A stretch of DNA of 64,000 nucleotides from DUPU01 sp050952465 (lineage in GTDB: Bacteria; Bacillota; Dehalobacteriia; Dehalobacteriales; Dehalobacteriaceae), in the NCBI GenBank assembly GCA_050952465.1, contig JBMNKZ010000008.1, positions 1 to 64,000 of the forward strand, read 5' to 3'. Below are positions 43,239-51,534 of this stretch, in pieces; position 1 is the stretch's first letter, and the number at the start of each line of letters is the position of its first letter. Position numbers and translations under genes: made by a program. The notes under the pieces were generated by a model, which saw only the letters and a program-made list of their open reading frames with translations, was not told the DNA's origin and searched no databases.

Positions 43239-43285
43239 TTGATAGTATATTTTTCCCTCATTATCATGTAAAATATTGAGGGAAA
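43239..43285 (+). promoter_or_regulatory. Promoter with overlapping inverted-repeat operator before sufC
   Basis: TTGATA (43239-43244), 17 bases, TATCAT (43262-43267). A 9-base perfect dyad TTTCCCTCA (43252-43260) / TGAGGGAAA (43277-43285) encloses the -10. This is the geometry of a repressor site. The regulator is not known. Confidence 0.6.
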
Positions 43286-43298
43286 AGGAGGTTCGATC

Positions 43299-44054
43299 AT
43301 GCTGGAATTAAAAAATATTAAGCTCAGTGTTGAAGGGGAAAAAGGACAGTTTGATATTCTTAAAAATATTGATCTTACTCTTCAAAAAAATAAAATTTAT
43401 GTGATAACCGGCCCCAACGGGGGAGGAAAGTCCTCTGTCGCCAAAATTATTATGGGCATTTATCAACCAACTTCTGGAGATATATTTTTTGAAGGTCAAA
43501 ATATAACTGGACTAGATATTACAGAAAGGGCTAAACTGGGTATTGGCTATGCCTTTCAGAATCCGCCCCGTTTCAAAGGAATTAAGGTGCGTGAATTACT
43601 GGAATTAGCAGCGGGACAGAATACGGAAATAAATCTCTGCGACCTTTTAATGGATGTAGGGCTTTGCGCCCAGGATTATCTGGAACGGGAAGTTAACAAT
43701 AGTTTGTCCGGCGGTGAGTTAAAAAGAATTGAGATTGCCACCATTTTGGCCAGGAATTTAAAGCTGGCGGTTTTTGATGAGCCGGAAGCAGGGATTGACC
43801 TGTGGAGTTTTCAAAAACTGGCGGAAACATTTGCAAATATTCATGATAAATATCAAACCTCAATTGTGATTATTTCCCACCAGGAAAGAATCCTAAGACT
43901 GGCGGATGAGGTTATTTTAATTGCTAACGGAGAGGTTTCGGAAATCACTTCTCAAGAAAATTTTTTAGGGGAAATTGCTAAAATAGATGCGGACTGTATG
44001 TGCAGCAAAACTTGTTACAAGGGAGTGATACCTAGTGCTAAATGCAATAGATAA
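43299..44054 (+). CDS. sufC: Fe-S cluster assembly ATPase SufC (SmsC-like)
   Basis: An ABC-type ATPase of 251 residues that drives the SufB scaffold. Walker A GPNGGGKSS (38-46), Q-loop (FQNPPRF), signature LSGGE (about 139-143), Walker B VFDEPEAGID and switch His (ISHQER) are all present. An unusual C-terminal Cys-rich tail (C233, C235, C239, C249) is absent from classical SufC. It is followed at once by a short SufB, with no sufS, sufD or sufU, as in minimal SMS-type systems of archaea and anaerobes. AAGGAGG precedes ATG. Confidence 0.93.
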   Translation: MLELKNIKLSVEGEKGQFDILKNIDLTLQKNKIYVITGPNGGGKSSVAKIIMGIYQPTSGDIFFEGQNITGLDITERAKLGIGYAFQNPPRFKGIKVRELLELAAGQNTEINLCDLLMDVGLCAQDYLEREVNNSLSGGELKRIEIATILARNLKLAVFDEPEAGIDLWSFQKLAETFANIHDKYQTSIVIISHQERILRLADEVILIANGEVSEITSQENFLGEIAKIDADCMCSKTCYKGVIPSAKCNR

Positions 44055-44955
44055 GGCATTATTGGGGGCAGTGGCAGATCTCCATGGTGTGCCCCAGGGG
44101 GCATATAATATCCGTAAAAACGGAGCAGGCATTAGCCGCGCTACCACGGCAAACATTGATATTATCACTAAGACGGACAAACCGGGGATAGACATTATTG
44201 TGAAACCTTATACCAAGGGAGAAAGTGTGCACATTCCCGTAATCATCTCAGCAGAAGGTCTAGAGGATGTAGTTTATAATACCTTTGAAATCGGGGAAGG
44301 TTCGGATGTGGTAGTAGTAGCCGGCTGTGGCATTCATAATCCGGGAAGTAAAAAGGCGCAGCATGACGGGGTGCATGACTTCTATGTAAGAAAAGGTGCC
44401 CGTATGAAATATGTGGAAAAACATTATGGTCAAGGGGAAGGTGCCGGGGAAAAAATTCTTAACCCCAAGACCATCATCGAAGTGGAAGAAGACGGCGTGG
44501 TGGAACTGGAAATGGTGCAGATTAAAGGGGTAGATCGGACGAAACGGGATACGGATATTATTTTGCACAAAAATGCCCGTTTAGTGGTCGTGGAAAGATT
44601 GTTAACCTATCAGGATCAGACGGCGGAATCGGTAATTAATGTAGATTTAACCGGGGAAGATTCCACTGCCCAAATTATTTCCCGATCTGTGGCCCAAGGT
44701 ACTTCGAAACAAATATTTCATCTTAATCTGCGTGGCAGAAATAAATGCCGGGGCCATATTCAATGCGATTCCATTATCATGGATCAGGCCAGAGTGTCCT
44801 CCATTCCTGAGATTACAGCTTACCATTCTGATGCTCAGCTGATTCATGAAGCAGCTATTGGGAAGATTGCTTCCGAACAGTTGACAAAGCTGATGTCCAT
44901 GGGACTGACTGAAAAGGAAGCGGAAGATACAATTTTGCAGGGCTTTTTAAAATAG
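44035..44955 (+). CDS. sufB: SufB/SufD-like scaffold protein (short, SmsB-like)
   Basis: A 306-residue beta-helix protein, much shorter than classical SufB (about 465). It keeps the C-terminal SufBD core with GRNKCRGHIQCDSIIMDQARVSSIPEI and the EAAIGKIASEQL-MSMGLTEKEAEDTILQGFLK ending. It starts at GTG 44035, overlapping sufC by 20 bases, after GGGAGTG. It probably forms the SmsC2B2 Fe-S scaffold. A cysteine desulfurase must come from elsewhere, or sulfide is used directly (inference). Confidence 0.92.
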   Translation: MLNAIDKALLGAVADLHGVPQGAYNIRKNGAGISRATTANIDIITKTDKPGIDIIVKPYTKGESVHIPVIISAEGLEDVVYNTFEIGEGSDVVVVAGCGIHNPGSKKAQHDGVHDFYVRKGARMKYVEKHYGQGEGAGEKILNPKTIIEVEEDGVVELEMVQIKGVDRTKRDTDIILHKNARLVVVERLLTYQDQTAESVINVDLTGEDSTAQIISRSVAQGTSKQIFHLNLRGRNKCRGHIQCDSIIMDQARVSSIPEITAYHSDAQLIHEAAIGKIASEQLTKLMSMGLTEKEAEDTILQGFLK

Positions 44956-44969
44956 AAGACAGACGTTTG

Positions 44970-44995
44970 TTAGCACTCACCTTTGGTGAGTGCTA
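44970..44995. promoter_or_regulatory. CIRCE element (HrcA operator) upstream of htpG
   Basis: TTAGCACTC, nine bases, GAGTGCTA followed by T. This matches the CIRCE consensus TTAGCACTC-N9-GAGTGCTAA except for the last base. It lies 8 bases upstream of the htpG -35 hexamer, predicting HrcA heat-shock repression. Confidence 0.85.
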
Positions 44996-45000
44996 TTTTT
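44971..45000 (+). terminator. Terminator of sufCB (same hairpin as CIRCE)
   Basis: Eleven-base perfect stem (44971-44981 with 44985-44995), 3-base loop, then TTTTTT. The DNA operator therefore doubles as an RNA terminator. Confidence 0.85.
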
Positions 45001-45003
45001 TGC

Positions 45004-45032
45004 TTGAAAAAATTACTTTTCCGAGATAGAAT
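45004..45032 (+). promoter_or_regulatory. Sigma-A promoter of htpG
   Basis: TTGAAA (45004-45009), 17-base spacer, TAGAAT (45027-45032). Confidence 0.75.
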
Positions 45033-45076
45033 AGTAATAAAAATTTACCATGATTAAGTTGACGGAGGGATTTTTG

Positions 45077-46951
45077 ATGAACCCGGAACAGGGAAGTATT
45101 TCAATTCATACGGATAACATTTTTCCCATTATTAAGAAATGGTTGTATTCGGACAAGGATATCTTTGTCCGAGAATTGATCTCTAATGGCGTGGATGCCG
45201 TAAGCAAATTGAAAAGGCTGACCGCTCTTGGGGAAGCGAATGTTGAGGAAAATACAAAATATTTTGTGCAGGTGGTATTTGACAAAGATCAAAAAACATT
45301 AGCCTTTATTGATAACGGCATCGGCATGACCGGTGAGGAGGTAAAAAAGTATATTAATCAAATTGCTTTTTCCGGCGCAGAGGATTTTATTGCCAAATAC
45401 CAGGACAAGTCGGATGAGTCAAACCAGATTATCGGCCACTTTGGCTTAGGTTTTTATTCTGCCTTTATGGTCGCAGAACGGGTACAAATTGATACCCTTT
45501 CTTATCAAAAAGATGCGGAAACCGTAAAATGGGTTTGTGCCGGTGGCACAGAGTATGAAATGGCCCCTTCTGACCGCAAGGAAAGAGGTACTACCGTAAC
45601 TCTTTATCTGGCAGAAGATGGCCTGGAATTTTTAGAGGAATATCGGCTGCGGGAAATTATTGAAAAGTATTGCGCCTTTTTGCCGGTAGAAATATATCTT
45701 AAAAATATAAATCCTCCCAAGGATGAGCATGCCAAGGAGAGAGAAGCTAAACCTTTAAATGATACCAATCCCCTGTGGATGCGGGATCCGAAGGAATGTA
45801 CCAGTCAGGATTATAAAGAGTTTTATTATAAAGTGTTTATGGACTTTCGGGAACCATTGTTCTGGATTCACTTGAATGTGGATTACCCCTTTAACCTAAA
45901 AGGGATTCTTTATTTCCCCAAAATTAATAATGAATTTGACCGGCTGGAAGGGAAAATCAAGCTTTTTAACAATCAGGTTTTTGTAGCCGATAATATCAAA
46001 GAAGTGATTCCCGAATTTCTCATGCTTTTAAAAGGAGTAATTGACTGCAGTGATCTGCCTTTAAATGTTTCCCGAAGTTTTCTTCAAAAGGACAGCAATG
46101 TGATTAAGATTTCCAAGCATATCACCAAGAAAGTTGCGGACAAGCTGATGGAGCTTTATGAAGGAGATCGGGACAAGTATTATCAGTACTGGGATGATAT
46201 TAATCCTTTTGTTAAATATGGCTGTATCCGGGAAGAAAAGTTCTATGACCGGGTAAAAGATATTATAGTTTATCGGACTACAAATGGTGATTACCTTACT
46301 CTTAAGGAGTATTTGGATCGGAACAAAGCTCAGCATGAGAATAAAGTGTTTTATGTAAGCGATGAAAAACAACAGGCTCAGTATATTAACTTATTTAAAG
46401 AGCAGGGTTTGGAAGCGGTCATTTTATCCGGGCCCATTGACATTCACTTTATTCAATTTATGGAAGGAAAAGAAAAAGAAGTTCATTTTAACCGCATTGA
46501 CTCTGACTTATCGGACAGTATGAAAAATCAGGATAAAAGTCAAGACCAAGAAATCAAGGGAAAATTAACTGAACTTTTCAAGGAAGTCTTAGCAGATGAT
46601 AAACTGAAGGTGCAGGTGGAAACCTTAAAAACAGAGGATATTCCCGCTATTATACTTCTTAGTGAACAATCTCGGCGCATGCAAGATATGAGCGTTCTTT
46701 TCGGGCGGTCGGATATGAAAGGGATGTTTCCCGATGAGGAGACCTTAGTGTTAAATGCCGGCAATCCTTTGGTGCAGTCTGTGTTGAAGCTTAGCGGTCA
46801 GCCGGATAAGAAGGAGTCTTTAGATCTTATTTGCCGACATCTTTATGATCTAGCCATGCTAAGCCATAAGCAGTTAGAACCGGCCGCCATGACAGAATTT
46901 ATTGCCCGGGGTAATAAAATATTGATGAAGTTGGTGCAGGATCAAAATTAA
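45077..46951 (+). CDS. htpG: Molecular chaperone HtpG (Hsp90)
   Basis: The bacterial Hsp90, 624 residues. The GHKL ATPase domain (1-220) shows ELISNGVDA, DNGIGMT, GHFGLGFYSAFMV and GTTVTLYL. The middle domain contains SRSFLQKD and the C-terminal dimerisation domain follows. Conserved ELISNASDA is ELISNGVDA here, with the Mg-binding Asn kept. I start at ATG 45077, eight bases after GGAGGG, rather than ATG 45050, which has none. A CIRCE operator overlaps the upstream region, an uncommon control for htpG. Confidence 0.96.
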   Translation: MNPEQGSISIHTDNIFPIIKKWLYSDKDIFVRELISNGVDAVSKLKRLTALGEANVEENTKYFVQVVFDKDQKTLAFIDNGIGMTGEEVKKYINQIAFSGAEDFIAKYQDKSDESNQIIGHFGLGFYSAFMVAERVQIDTLSYQKDAETVKWVCAGGTEYEMAPSDRKERGTTVTLYLAEDGLEFLEEYRLREIIEKYCAFLPVEIYLKNINPPKDEHAKEREAKPLNDTNPLWMRDPKECTSQDYKEFYYKVFMDFREPLFWIHLNVDYPFNLKGILYFPKINNEFDRLEGKIKLFNNQVFVADNIKEVIPEFLMLLKGVIDCSDLPLNVSRSFLQKDSNVIKISKHITKKVADKLMELYEGDRDKYYQYWDDINPFVKYGCIREEKFYDRVKDIIVYRTTNGDYLTLKEYLDRNKAQHENKVFYVSDEKQQAQYINLFKEQGLEAVILSGPIDIHFIQFMEGKEKEVHFNRIDSDLSDSMKNQDKSQDQEIKGKLTELFKEVLADDKLKVQVETLKTEDIPAIILLSEQSRRMQDMSVLFGRSDMKGMFPDEETLVLNAGNPLVQSVLKLSGQPDKKESLDLICRHLYDLAMLSHKQLEPAAMTEFIARGNKILMKLVQDQN

Positions 46952-46966
46952 AAATAGGATAAAAAT

Positions 46967-47003
46967 AAAAACCGACGGGGATTAACTCCTCGCCGGTTTT
47001 TTG
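46967..47003. terminator. Terminator between htpG and the convergent stalk-like gene
   Basis: AAAACCG / CGGTTTT arms (46968-46974, 46994-47000) with an inner 5-pair stem, A-run before and T-run after, so it can serve both genes. Confidence 0.82.
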
Positions 47004-47038
47004 TACTTTTTGTGATTTGGCCTAATAAAGGGAATATT

Positions 47039-48082
47039 TTACTTGTAAGAACTGTCCCGGCTAAATTTCCCGGACTTTGTGATAGATGCCATCTTGTCAT
47101 TATCGTCATCAGTATTAACGATAGTACCACTTACATTAGCATTTCTATAATCTTTTAAGTCGTAATCACTGTCATAGAAAGCATCCTCTATGGCATATTT
47201 TATATCTTCCATAAAAAATAAGATATCGTTGTCTTTGAGAGCATCCCATTCGTCTTCAAAGTCTTCATAGGCAATTTCTACAGTAAAGGTGACTTGATCT
47301 TCATCGCCGTCTAAAACTATGTTCAGGTCGTCAATATCTCCAAGTTCGTCAAATTCAGAATTTAGATCATCTTCCAGTTCATCTAAGTCATTGCTGCTGA
47401 TTTTTACGGTACCGCTAGAATTAACTGTAAAGGATGAAATGGTTGAGGATCCTGCCTTAACAGTGCCGGAAATGCTGGGATCATCGTATTCATCATCCAA
47501 GTCATCAGCAATATTTTGTAAGAGCCTATTTTGCTTAGATGTGGATAGTTTGTTCCACTTGGATTTACTTCCTATATCAACTTTTACGGTAATTTTACTT
47601 TTTGTGCCGCTTAAGGTGATATCAACATCTAAGCCTTCGTAATCCTCATAATTGTCATTTAATTCGTCTTCTACAACGCTTAAACTTCTGTTACCCGCTT
47701 TTGCAGTGAGCTGGGCTTGTAATAATAAAATCTGATTGTCTTTTTCTCGAATCTGTGCTTTTAAGTTTTCCACTTCACTATTTGGCTTATTTGTAATGCT
47801 GATTTGTTTTAGGGAATTATCAAAATTTATGCTTTTGTCAAAGAGGTCGCCAAAGGCGCGGATGGGTAAATATGTAGTACCGTTAACCAATAAAGGTTGT
47901 ACAGTATTGCCTGAGGCGTCTTTTGGGGTTACCTGTGAACCATTTAACATAATCTTAAACGACACAAATTGGGCTTTCAAGGTAGATTGAATTGTCTGGG
48001 CATAACCTGTTGTCCCAAGGGACATGATTAGAATTAATGCGGAAATCGTTAAGGCTAAAACCTTTTTTTTGTTTTTAAACAT
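47039..48082 (-). CDS. Secreted Asp-rich protein with copper-amine-oxidase-N (stalk-type) domain
   Basis: An exported protein of 347 residues: signal peptide (about 1-28), a Cu_amine_oxidN1-type domain (about 38-98: IMLNGSQVTPKD then LLVNGTTYLPIRAFGDLF), a coiled coil (about 103-128), then a highly acidic region (about 130-325) with several DLDDEYDD, DELEDDLNSEFDE and DEDDEV-like clusters. The acidic part looks like two or three degenerate repeats of a beta-alpha unit and may bind Ca2+ (inference). Function unknown. Many clostridial proteins use this N-terminal domain on the cell surface. Confidence 0.85.
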   Translation of the reverse strand: MFKNKKKVLALTISALILIMSLGTTGYAQTIQSTLKAQFVSFKIMLNGSQVTPKDASGNTVQPLLVNGTTYLPIRAFGDLFDKSINFDNSLKQISITNKPNSEVENLKAQIREKDNQILLLQAQLTAKAGNRSLSVVEDELNDNYEDYEGLDVDITLSGTKSKITVKVDIGSKSKWNKLSTSKQNRLLQNIADDLDDEYDDPSISGTVKAGSSTISSFTVNSSGTVKISSNDLDELEDDLNSEFDELGDIDDLNIVLDGDEDQVTFTVEIAYEDFEDEWDALKDNDILFFMEDIKYAIEDAFYDSDYDLKDYRNANVSGTIVNTDDDNDKMASITKSGKFSRDSSYK

Positions 48083-48441
48083 GAGTACCTCCCTTATAAT
48101 TTTTGTTTATCTATATTAATTTTAATTATAGTAAATGGAACATTTTTCTTCAACCTTTAGAAGAGTTTTATTGGTAAATATGATGAATGTTGCAGAATTT
48201 TCATAAAATATAGTTTTCGTCGTGCTATATTGTGTCTCTTTATAATAATTGCTCCACCTTTTGCAACAGCCTCGGCCGGTGTCCAATAGGTAGTTTGTAA
48301 TTGATCTAGGTATATTATAGAATAAAGACGAAAAATTTTCTCCCTTTGTTCCAGAAAAAGATAAAAAAGATAAAATAAAAATTTTTTTATTCAAATAAAG
48401 TTAGGTAAAAAACTTATAAAAAACTTTTGGGAGTGCTTAGG
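48083..48441. other. AT-rich intergenic region
   Basis: About 360 bases, strongly AT-rich, between divergent genes. A minus-strand ORF of 90 codons (48122-48394) has no ribosome site or family features and is probably spurious. I see no RNA gene. Confidence 0.5.
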
Positions 48442-49503
48442 TTGGATAAATTTTTAAAAGAGGGAATTTTAATTTCCCGTTTCGTCAAAGATATTTTCCC
48501 TCAGGTAGATAAAGCCTTGAAAAACTGGCAAGAATACGCCTTAAATATTCCTGATCCGGTTTTAAAAGAACAAGCCCTATCCAGTATTAGGAAAAAGCGT
48601 TTTCATTGTCAGGGGGGAAGTATTTATGCTCTTTATCCCGGAGTTAATCAGGAAGCCATGGTGGGATTTATTGTGGCCTTCCAGACTATTAGTGATTACT
48701 TGGATAATCTTTGTGACCGGGTTGGGTGTGAGGAGGAAAAAGGCTTTAGAGAGCTTCATCGGGCGATGGATGAGGCCATAAGGCCTGATCTTTCTCTTTC
48801 TGATTACTATGCCTATTATCCCTATAAAAACGATGGGGGTTACCTTAAAGCATTAGTAGAAGAGTGCCGGAGGCATTTAGTTTTCTACCCCTCTTTTTCT
48901 ATCATCCAAGAAAAGGCAGCAGCTTTAGTTTCCTTATATTGCGATTTACAAAGTCTAAAGCATCTGAACAGAGAGATACGGGAGGAAAAAATGATGCGTT
49001 GGGCGGAGCCTTTTTTAAAATTTTACCCGGATTTATCACCCTGGGAATTTGGGGCAGCTTCCGGTTCGACCCTAGGGGTTTTTATGCTTGCTGCGGCCTC
49101 CTGTCAAGAGGACCTAAGCAAAGAAGAGGCAAGAAAAATAAAAGATGCTTATTTCCCGTATATTGCAGGATTGCACATTCTATTAGATTATTTTATTGAC
49201 CAGACGGAAGATCAGGAGGAAGGGGACTTAAATTTTGTTTCATACTACCGGGATCAGAAAGAAACAACAGAAAGACTGGAATATTTTCTTAAAAAAGCAC
49301 AAAGCGAAGCAGCATTTCTGAAACATCCCGATTTTCATTTAACTTTGATTAAAGGATTGCTGGCTCTATATCTTTCCGACCAAAAGACAAAGAATCCGTC
49401 ATTAAAAGGGACGGTAAAATCCCTAATAGATAAAGCGGGTATCTCGGCTAAGTTTTTATATTATACCTGCCAACTTTTACGTAAGAGTAAGCAGATAAAT
49501 TAA
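48442..49503 (+). CDS. ytpB: Tetraprenyl-beta-curcumene synthase (YtpB, DUF2600)
   Basis: A large terpene cyclase-like enzyme of 353 residues, DUF2600. In Bacillus, YtpB cyclises heptaprenyl diphosphate to tetraprenyl-beta-curcumene, precursor of the sporulene C35 terpenoids of spores. Asp-rich motifs likely for Mg-diphosphate are visible: ISDYLDNLCDR (about 92-102) and ILLDYFIDQTED (about 250-261), plus GGSIYALYPG near the N-terminus. Start TTG 48442, eight bases after GGGAG. Its convergent neighbour is a polyprenyl diphosphate synthase that could make the C35 substrate. Confidence 0.88.
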   Translation: MDKFLKEGILISRFVKDIFPQVDKALKNWQEYALNIPDPVLKEQALSSIRKKRFHCQGGSIYALYPGVNQEAMVGFIVAFQTISDYLDNLCDRVGCEEEKGFRELHRAMDEAIRPDLSLSDYYAYYPYKNDGGYLKALVEECRRHLVFYPSFSIIQEKAAALVSLYCDLQSLKHLNREIREEKMMRWAEPFLKFYPDLSPWEFGAASGSTLGVFMLAAASCQEDLSKEEARKIKDAYFPYIAGLHILLDYFIDQTEDQEEGDLNFVSYYRDQKETTERLEYFLKKAQSEAAFLKHPDFHLTLIKGLLALYLSDQKTKNPSLKGTVKSLIDKAGISAKFLYYTCQLLRKSKQIN

Positions 49504-49541
49504 ACCGGAGTTGACTGAGAGTTAGACAATAGGTGTTAAAC

Positions 49542-50543
49542 CTAAGAGGTACGTCTTAGGGCTTTGTCAATGACTTCTTCCAGCAGTGTGCGGTTGATAC
49601 CCGCGGGTATTTTTACCAGCTGGTTTTTTGCCCGTTCTCCACATTCTGCTGCCACCTTTTGGGATTCTGTCAAAAGGCCGGTTTGATGCACCAGATTCAT
49701 AATGGCGGTACAATTAGCCGGATTTAAATCTTTATTGTCAATAATCTGTCGTACCCAAGCTCCTTCTGTAGGGTGATTTAATAAATATAATACGGGAAGG
49801 GTTAAATTTCCTTGAATCAAATCCTGACAAATTGGTTTTCCTAGAGTTTCTTCGCTCCCGGAAAAATCTAATAGGTCATCGACAATTTGATAGGTATAAC
49901 CTAAATAAGTGCCGTAATTTTTTAGGGCTGTTTCTATTGATGCATCAGCCCCGGTTATGATGGCTCCTGATTGGCAGCAGGCAGCAAGAAGTTTTCCGGT
50001 CTTTTGCTCGATTCTTTGGAAATAATCATTAGTATCCTGGTTTGTGCTGAATAAGTTTTCTGATTGGATGATTTCCCCTCGGCACATTTCCTGAATGGCT
50101 TCCACCATCAATTTAAGCACCTTGAAAAGTTGATAGGAAACCAGTAAGTCAAAAGCCTTAGCAAATAAAAAGTCACCTGTGAGGACGGCGTTTTTCTCTC
50201 CCCAAAGAGAGTGGATAGTAAGTCGTCCTCGTCGGTAAAGGGATTGATCAATAATGTCGTCATGTACTAAAGAGGCCATGTGAATTAATTCTGCCGCTGC
50301 TCCTGCTGCTATTAATTCTTTTTGGTAATGAGGGGATAGTGCTTTGCCGCTTAAAATAATCAGCATCGGACGCAGCCTTTTCCCTCCCGATTCCAGAAGA
50401 TAAGTGCACATTTCTCCAATAGTTCCTTGATCTGTGCCGATAGTCTGATAAAGAAGTTCTTCCACTTGGTTTATTTCCGGAACCAAGTGGCTTAAAATAT
50501 TTTTTTGGCCTAACCATGATTGTTTTAGCTTAAGTTCTTCCAT
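49542..50543 (-). CDS. Polyprenyl diphosphate synthase (HepT/IspB-like)
   Basis: A trans-isoprenyl diphosphate synthase, about 333 residues. The first Asp motif LVHDDIIDQSLYRRG (near 90) and second QIVDDLLDFSG (near 220) are intact, with GGKRLRPML upstream. Length and motifs fit heptaprenyl (component II) or octaprenyl synthase. Chain length cannot be read with certainty. I use the ATG at 50543, spaced 12 bases from AAGGA. The ATG at 50555 directly abuts that site. No component I gene (hepS) is present nearby. Confidence 0.9.
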   Translation of the reverse strand: MEELKLKQSWLGQKNILSHLVPEINQVEELLYQTIGTDQGTIGEMCTYLLESGGKRLRPMLIILSGKALSPHYQKELIAAGAAAELIHMASLVHDDIIDQSLYRRGRLTIHSLWGEKNAVLTGDFLFAKAFDLLVSYQLFKVLKLMVEAIQEMCRGEIIQSENLFSTNQDTNDYFQRIEQKTGKLLAACCQSGAIITGADASIETALKNYGTYLGYTYQIVDDLLDFSGSEETLGKPICQDLIQGNLTLPVLYLLNHPTEGAWVRQIIDNKDLNPANCTAIMNLVHQTGLLTESQKVAAECGERAKNQLVKIPAGINRTLLEEVIDKALRRTS

Positions 50544-50856
50544 TTTTATACTCATTCCTTTTTCGTACCCACCTTATAAGTACCATTTAGTATTTGCTGG
50601 AATAAAAGAAAATATGGGTGCATAATTACCAAAGAGAAAATAAAATATACTTTTAATATGTACTGATTCGGGCTAAAATGATAAGTAGAATAGAGACTCC
50701 TTCTGTCACTTCGTGACATCCCTCTCGAGGGGGATAGAAATATCGCCGGAGGGAGTACAAAGGGAGTGCAGAGCAGTAACCTCGGAAGTATCCGGTGAAG
50801 TAACGGAAAATATTAAGTAGGGATAAGACCCTAAAAAATAAAGGAGAAATAGACCA
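50544..50856. other. Intergenic region with structured element
   Basis: About 310 bases between the divergent polyprenyl synthase gene and an unknown gene. It contains the multi-hairpin element at 50696-50757. A minus ORF (50706-50945) crosses it but has no supporting features. Confidence 0.5.
50696..50757. repeat. Compact three-stem hairpin element
   Basis: ACTCC (50696-50700) can pair with GGAGT (about 50752-50756), enclosing the hairpins GTCAC-TTC-GTGAC (50705-50717) and ATCCCTCTC/GAGGGGGAT (50718-50735). It forms a small cloverleaf-like unit of unknown identity, 100 bases before the next gene. Confidence 0.5.
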
Positions 50857-51360
50857 GTGAACCCAAGTGATATTGAAAGAATTGTGAAGGCGACCATCGA
50901 GGCGATGGACGTGTACGGCGGTGATCGAGGTTTTGTAGAATCCATGAGGAGGTTTAATTTAGGGGAAGAAAAGCTAGAATTATGGATCAGTGCTTATGAG
51001 GCAGGAGGCATCTCGGGGATTAGGGCTCTAACAGAGACCTTTACCCCGGATAAGGAAACCATGGCAGATGCTTTAAAACAGATTCATGATTTTTTTCAAG
51101 CTTGTTGGCCGGCTCTTCAGTATCGAGTGGTACGACGGCGCAATAGAATTACCATTGCCATTAAAAATAAGGGGCAAAACAACTTTTATGATTTGTGTCA
51201 GTTAAGGTATACCCCTTTTGACGGAGCGTGGCATCTATATTGGAAAAGGTTTAATGGCAGATGGTGTCCTTATGTTTCCGATATGGAAAATATCGGCGGA
51301 CTTTTGTGGAAGACCTTGTATTTGTTGAAGCTGGATGAGTTTGGATGTTTCTTTGGTTAA
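50857..51360 (+). CDS. Hypothetical protein, DUF3024-like C-terminus
   Basis: Not firmly recognised. 167 residues from GTG 50857 with AAAGGAGA upstream. The N-terminal half is helical and acidic. The C-terminal half is rich in Trp, Tyr and Arg, and the stretch LRYTPFDGAWHLYWKRFNGRWCPY (about 122-145) resembles DUF3024, a small beta domain seen in stand-alone bacterial proteins. There is no membrane segment or signal. It is monocistronic with its own terminator. Confidence 0.75.
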   Translation: MNPSDIERIVKATIEAMDVYGGDRGFVESMRRFNLGEEKLELWISAYEAGGISGIRALTETFTPDKETMADALKQIHDFFQACWPALQYRVVRRRNRITIAIKNKGQNNFYDLCQLRYTPFDGAWHLYWKRFNGRWCPYVSDMENIGGLLWKTLYLLKLDEFGCFFG

Positions 51361-51383
51361 TAGTGAAGATATTGGGAAATAAT

Positions 51384-51420
51384 AAGAAACCAGGGACGAT
51401 TGATCCTTGGTTTCTTATTT
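51384..51420 (+). terminator. Terminator of the DUF3024-like gene
   Basis: Thirteen-base stem (51384-51396 with 51404-51416, one G-T pair), loop CGATTGA, then ATTTGT. Confidence 0.85.
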
Positions 51421-51515
51421 GTCTATTAAAAAGAATAACTTCGTTCTGATAGATATAGGAGTAACTAAGGATCAGCCGGCGTCAGAGGTTTGGCGCAACC
51501 CAAGTTTTCTATATT
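51419..51515. repeat. Dispersed intergenic repeat, type A copy 2
   Basis: It has the same block order as 11557-11640: CTATTAAAA-hairpin-TTCTGATAG, GTAACTAAGGAT, GCCGGCGTC, TTTGGCGC, AACCCAAG. An extra GCC-GGC-type dyad is kept better here. It runs up to 20 bases before the start of the glucan synthase gene. Confidence 0.6.
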
Positions 51516-51534
51516 TTCAGGAAGGAATGACATT

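Noticed and set aside
48122..48394. Minus-strand ORF of 90 codons in an AT-rich gap
   Set aside because: No ribosome site, no hydrophobic or domain pattern, odd composition. It looks like chance.
50706..50945. Minus-strand ORF of 79 codons
   Set aside because: It overlaps both the hairpin element and the start of the + strand gene at 50857, which has a good ribosome site.
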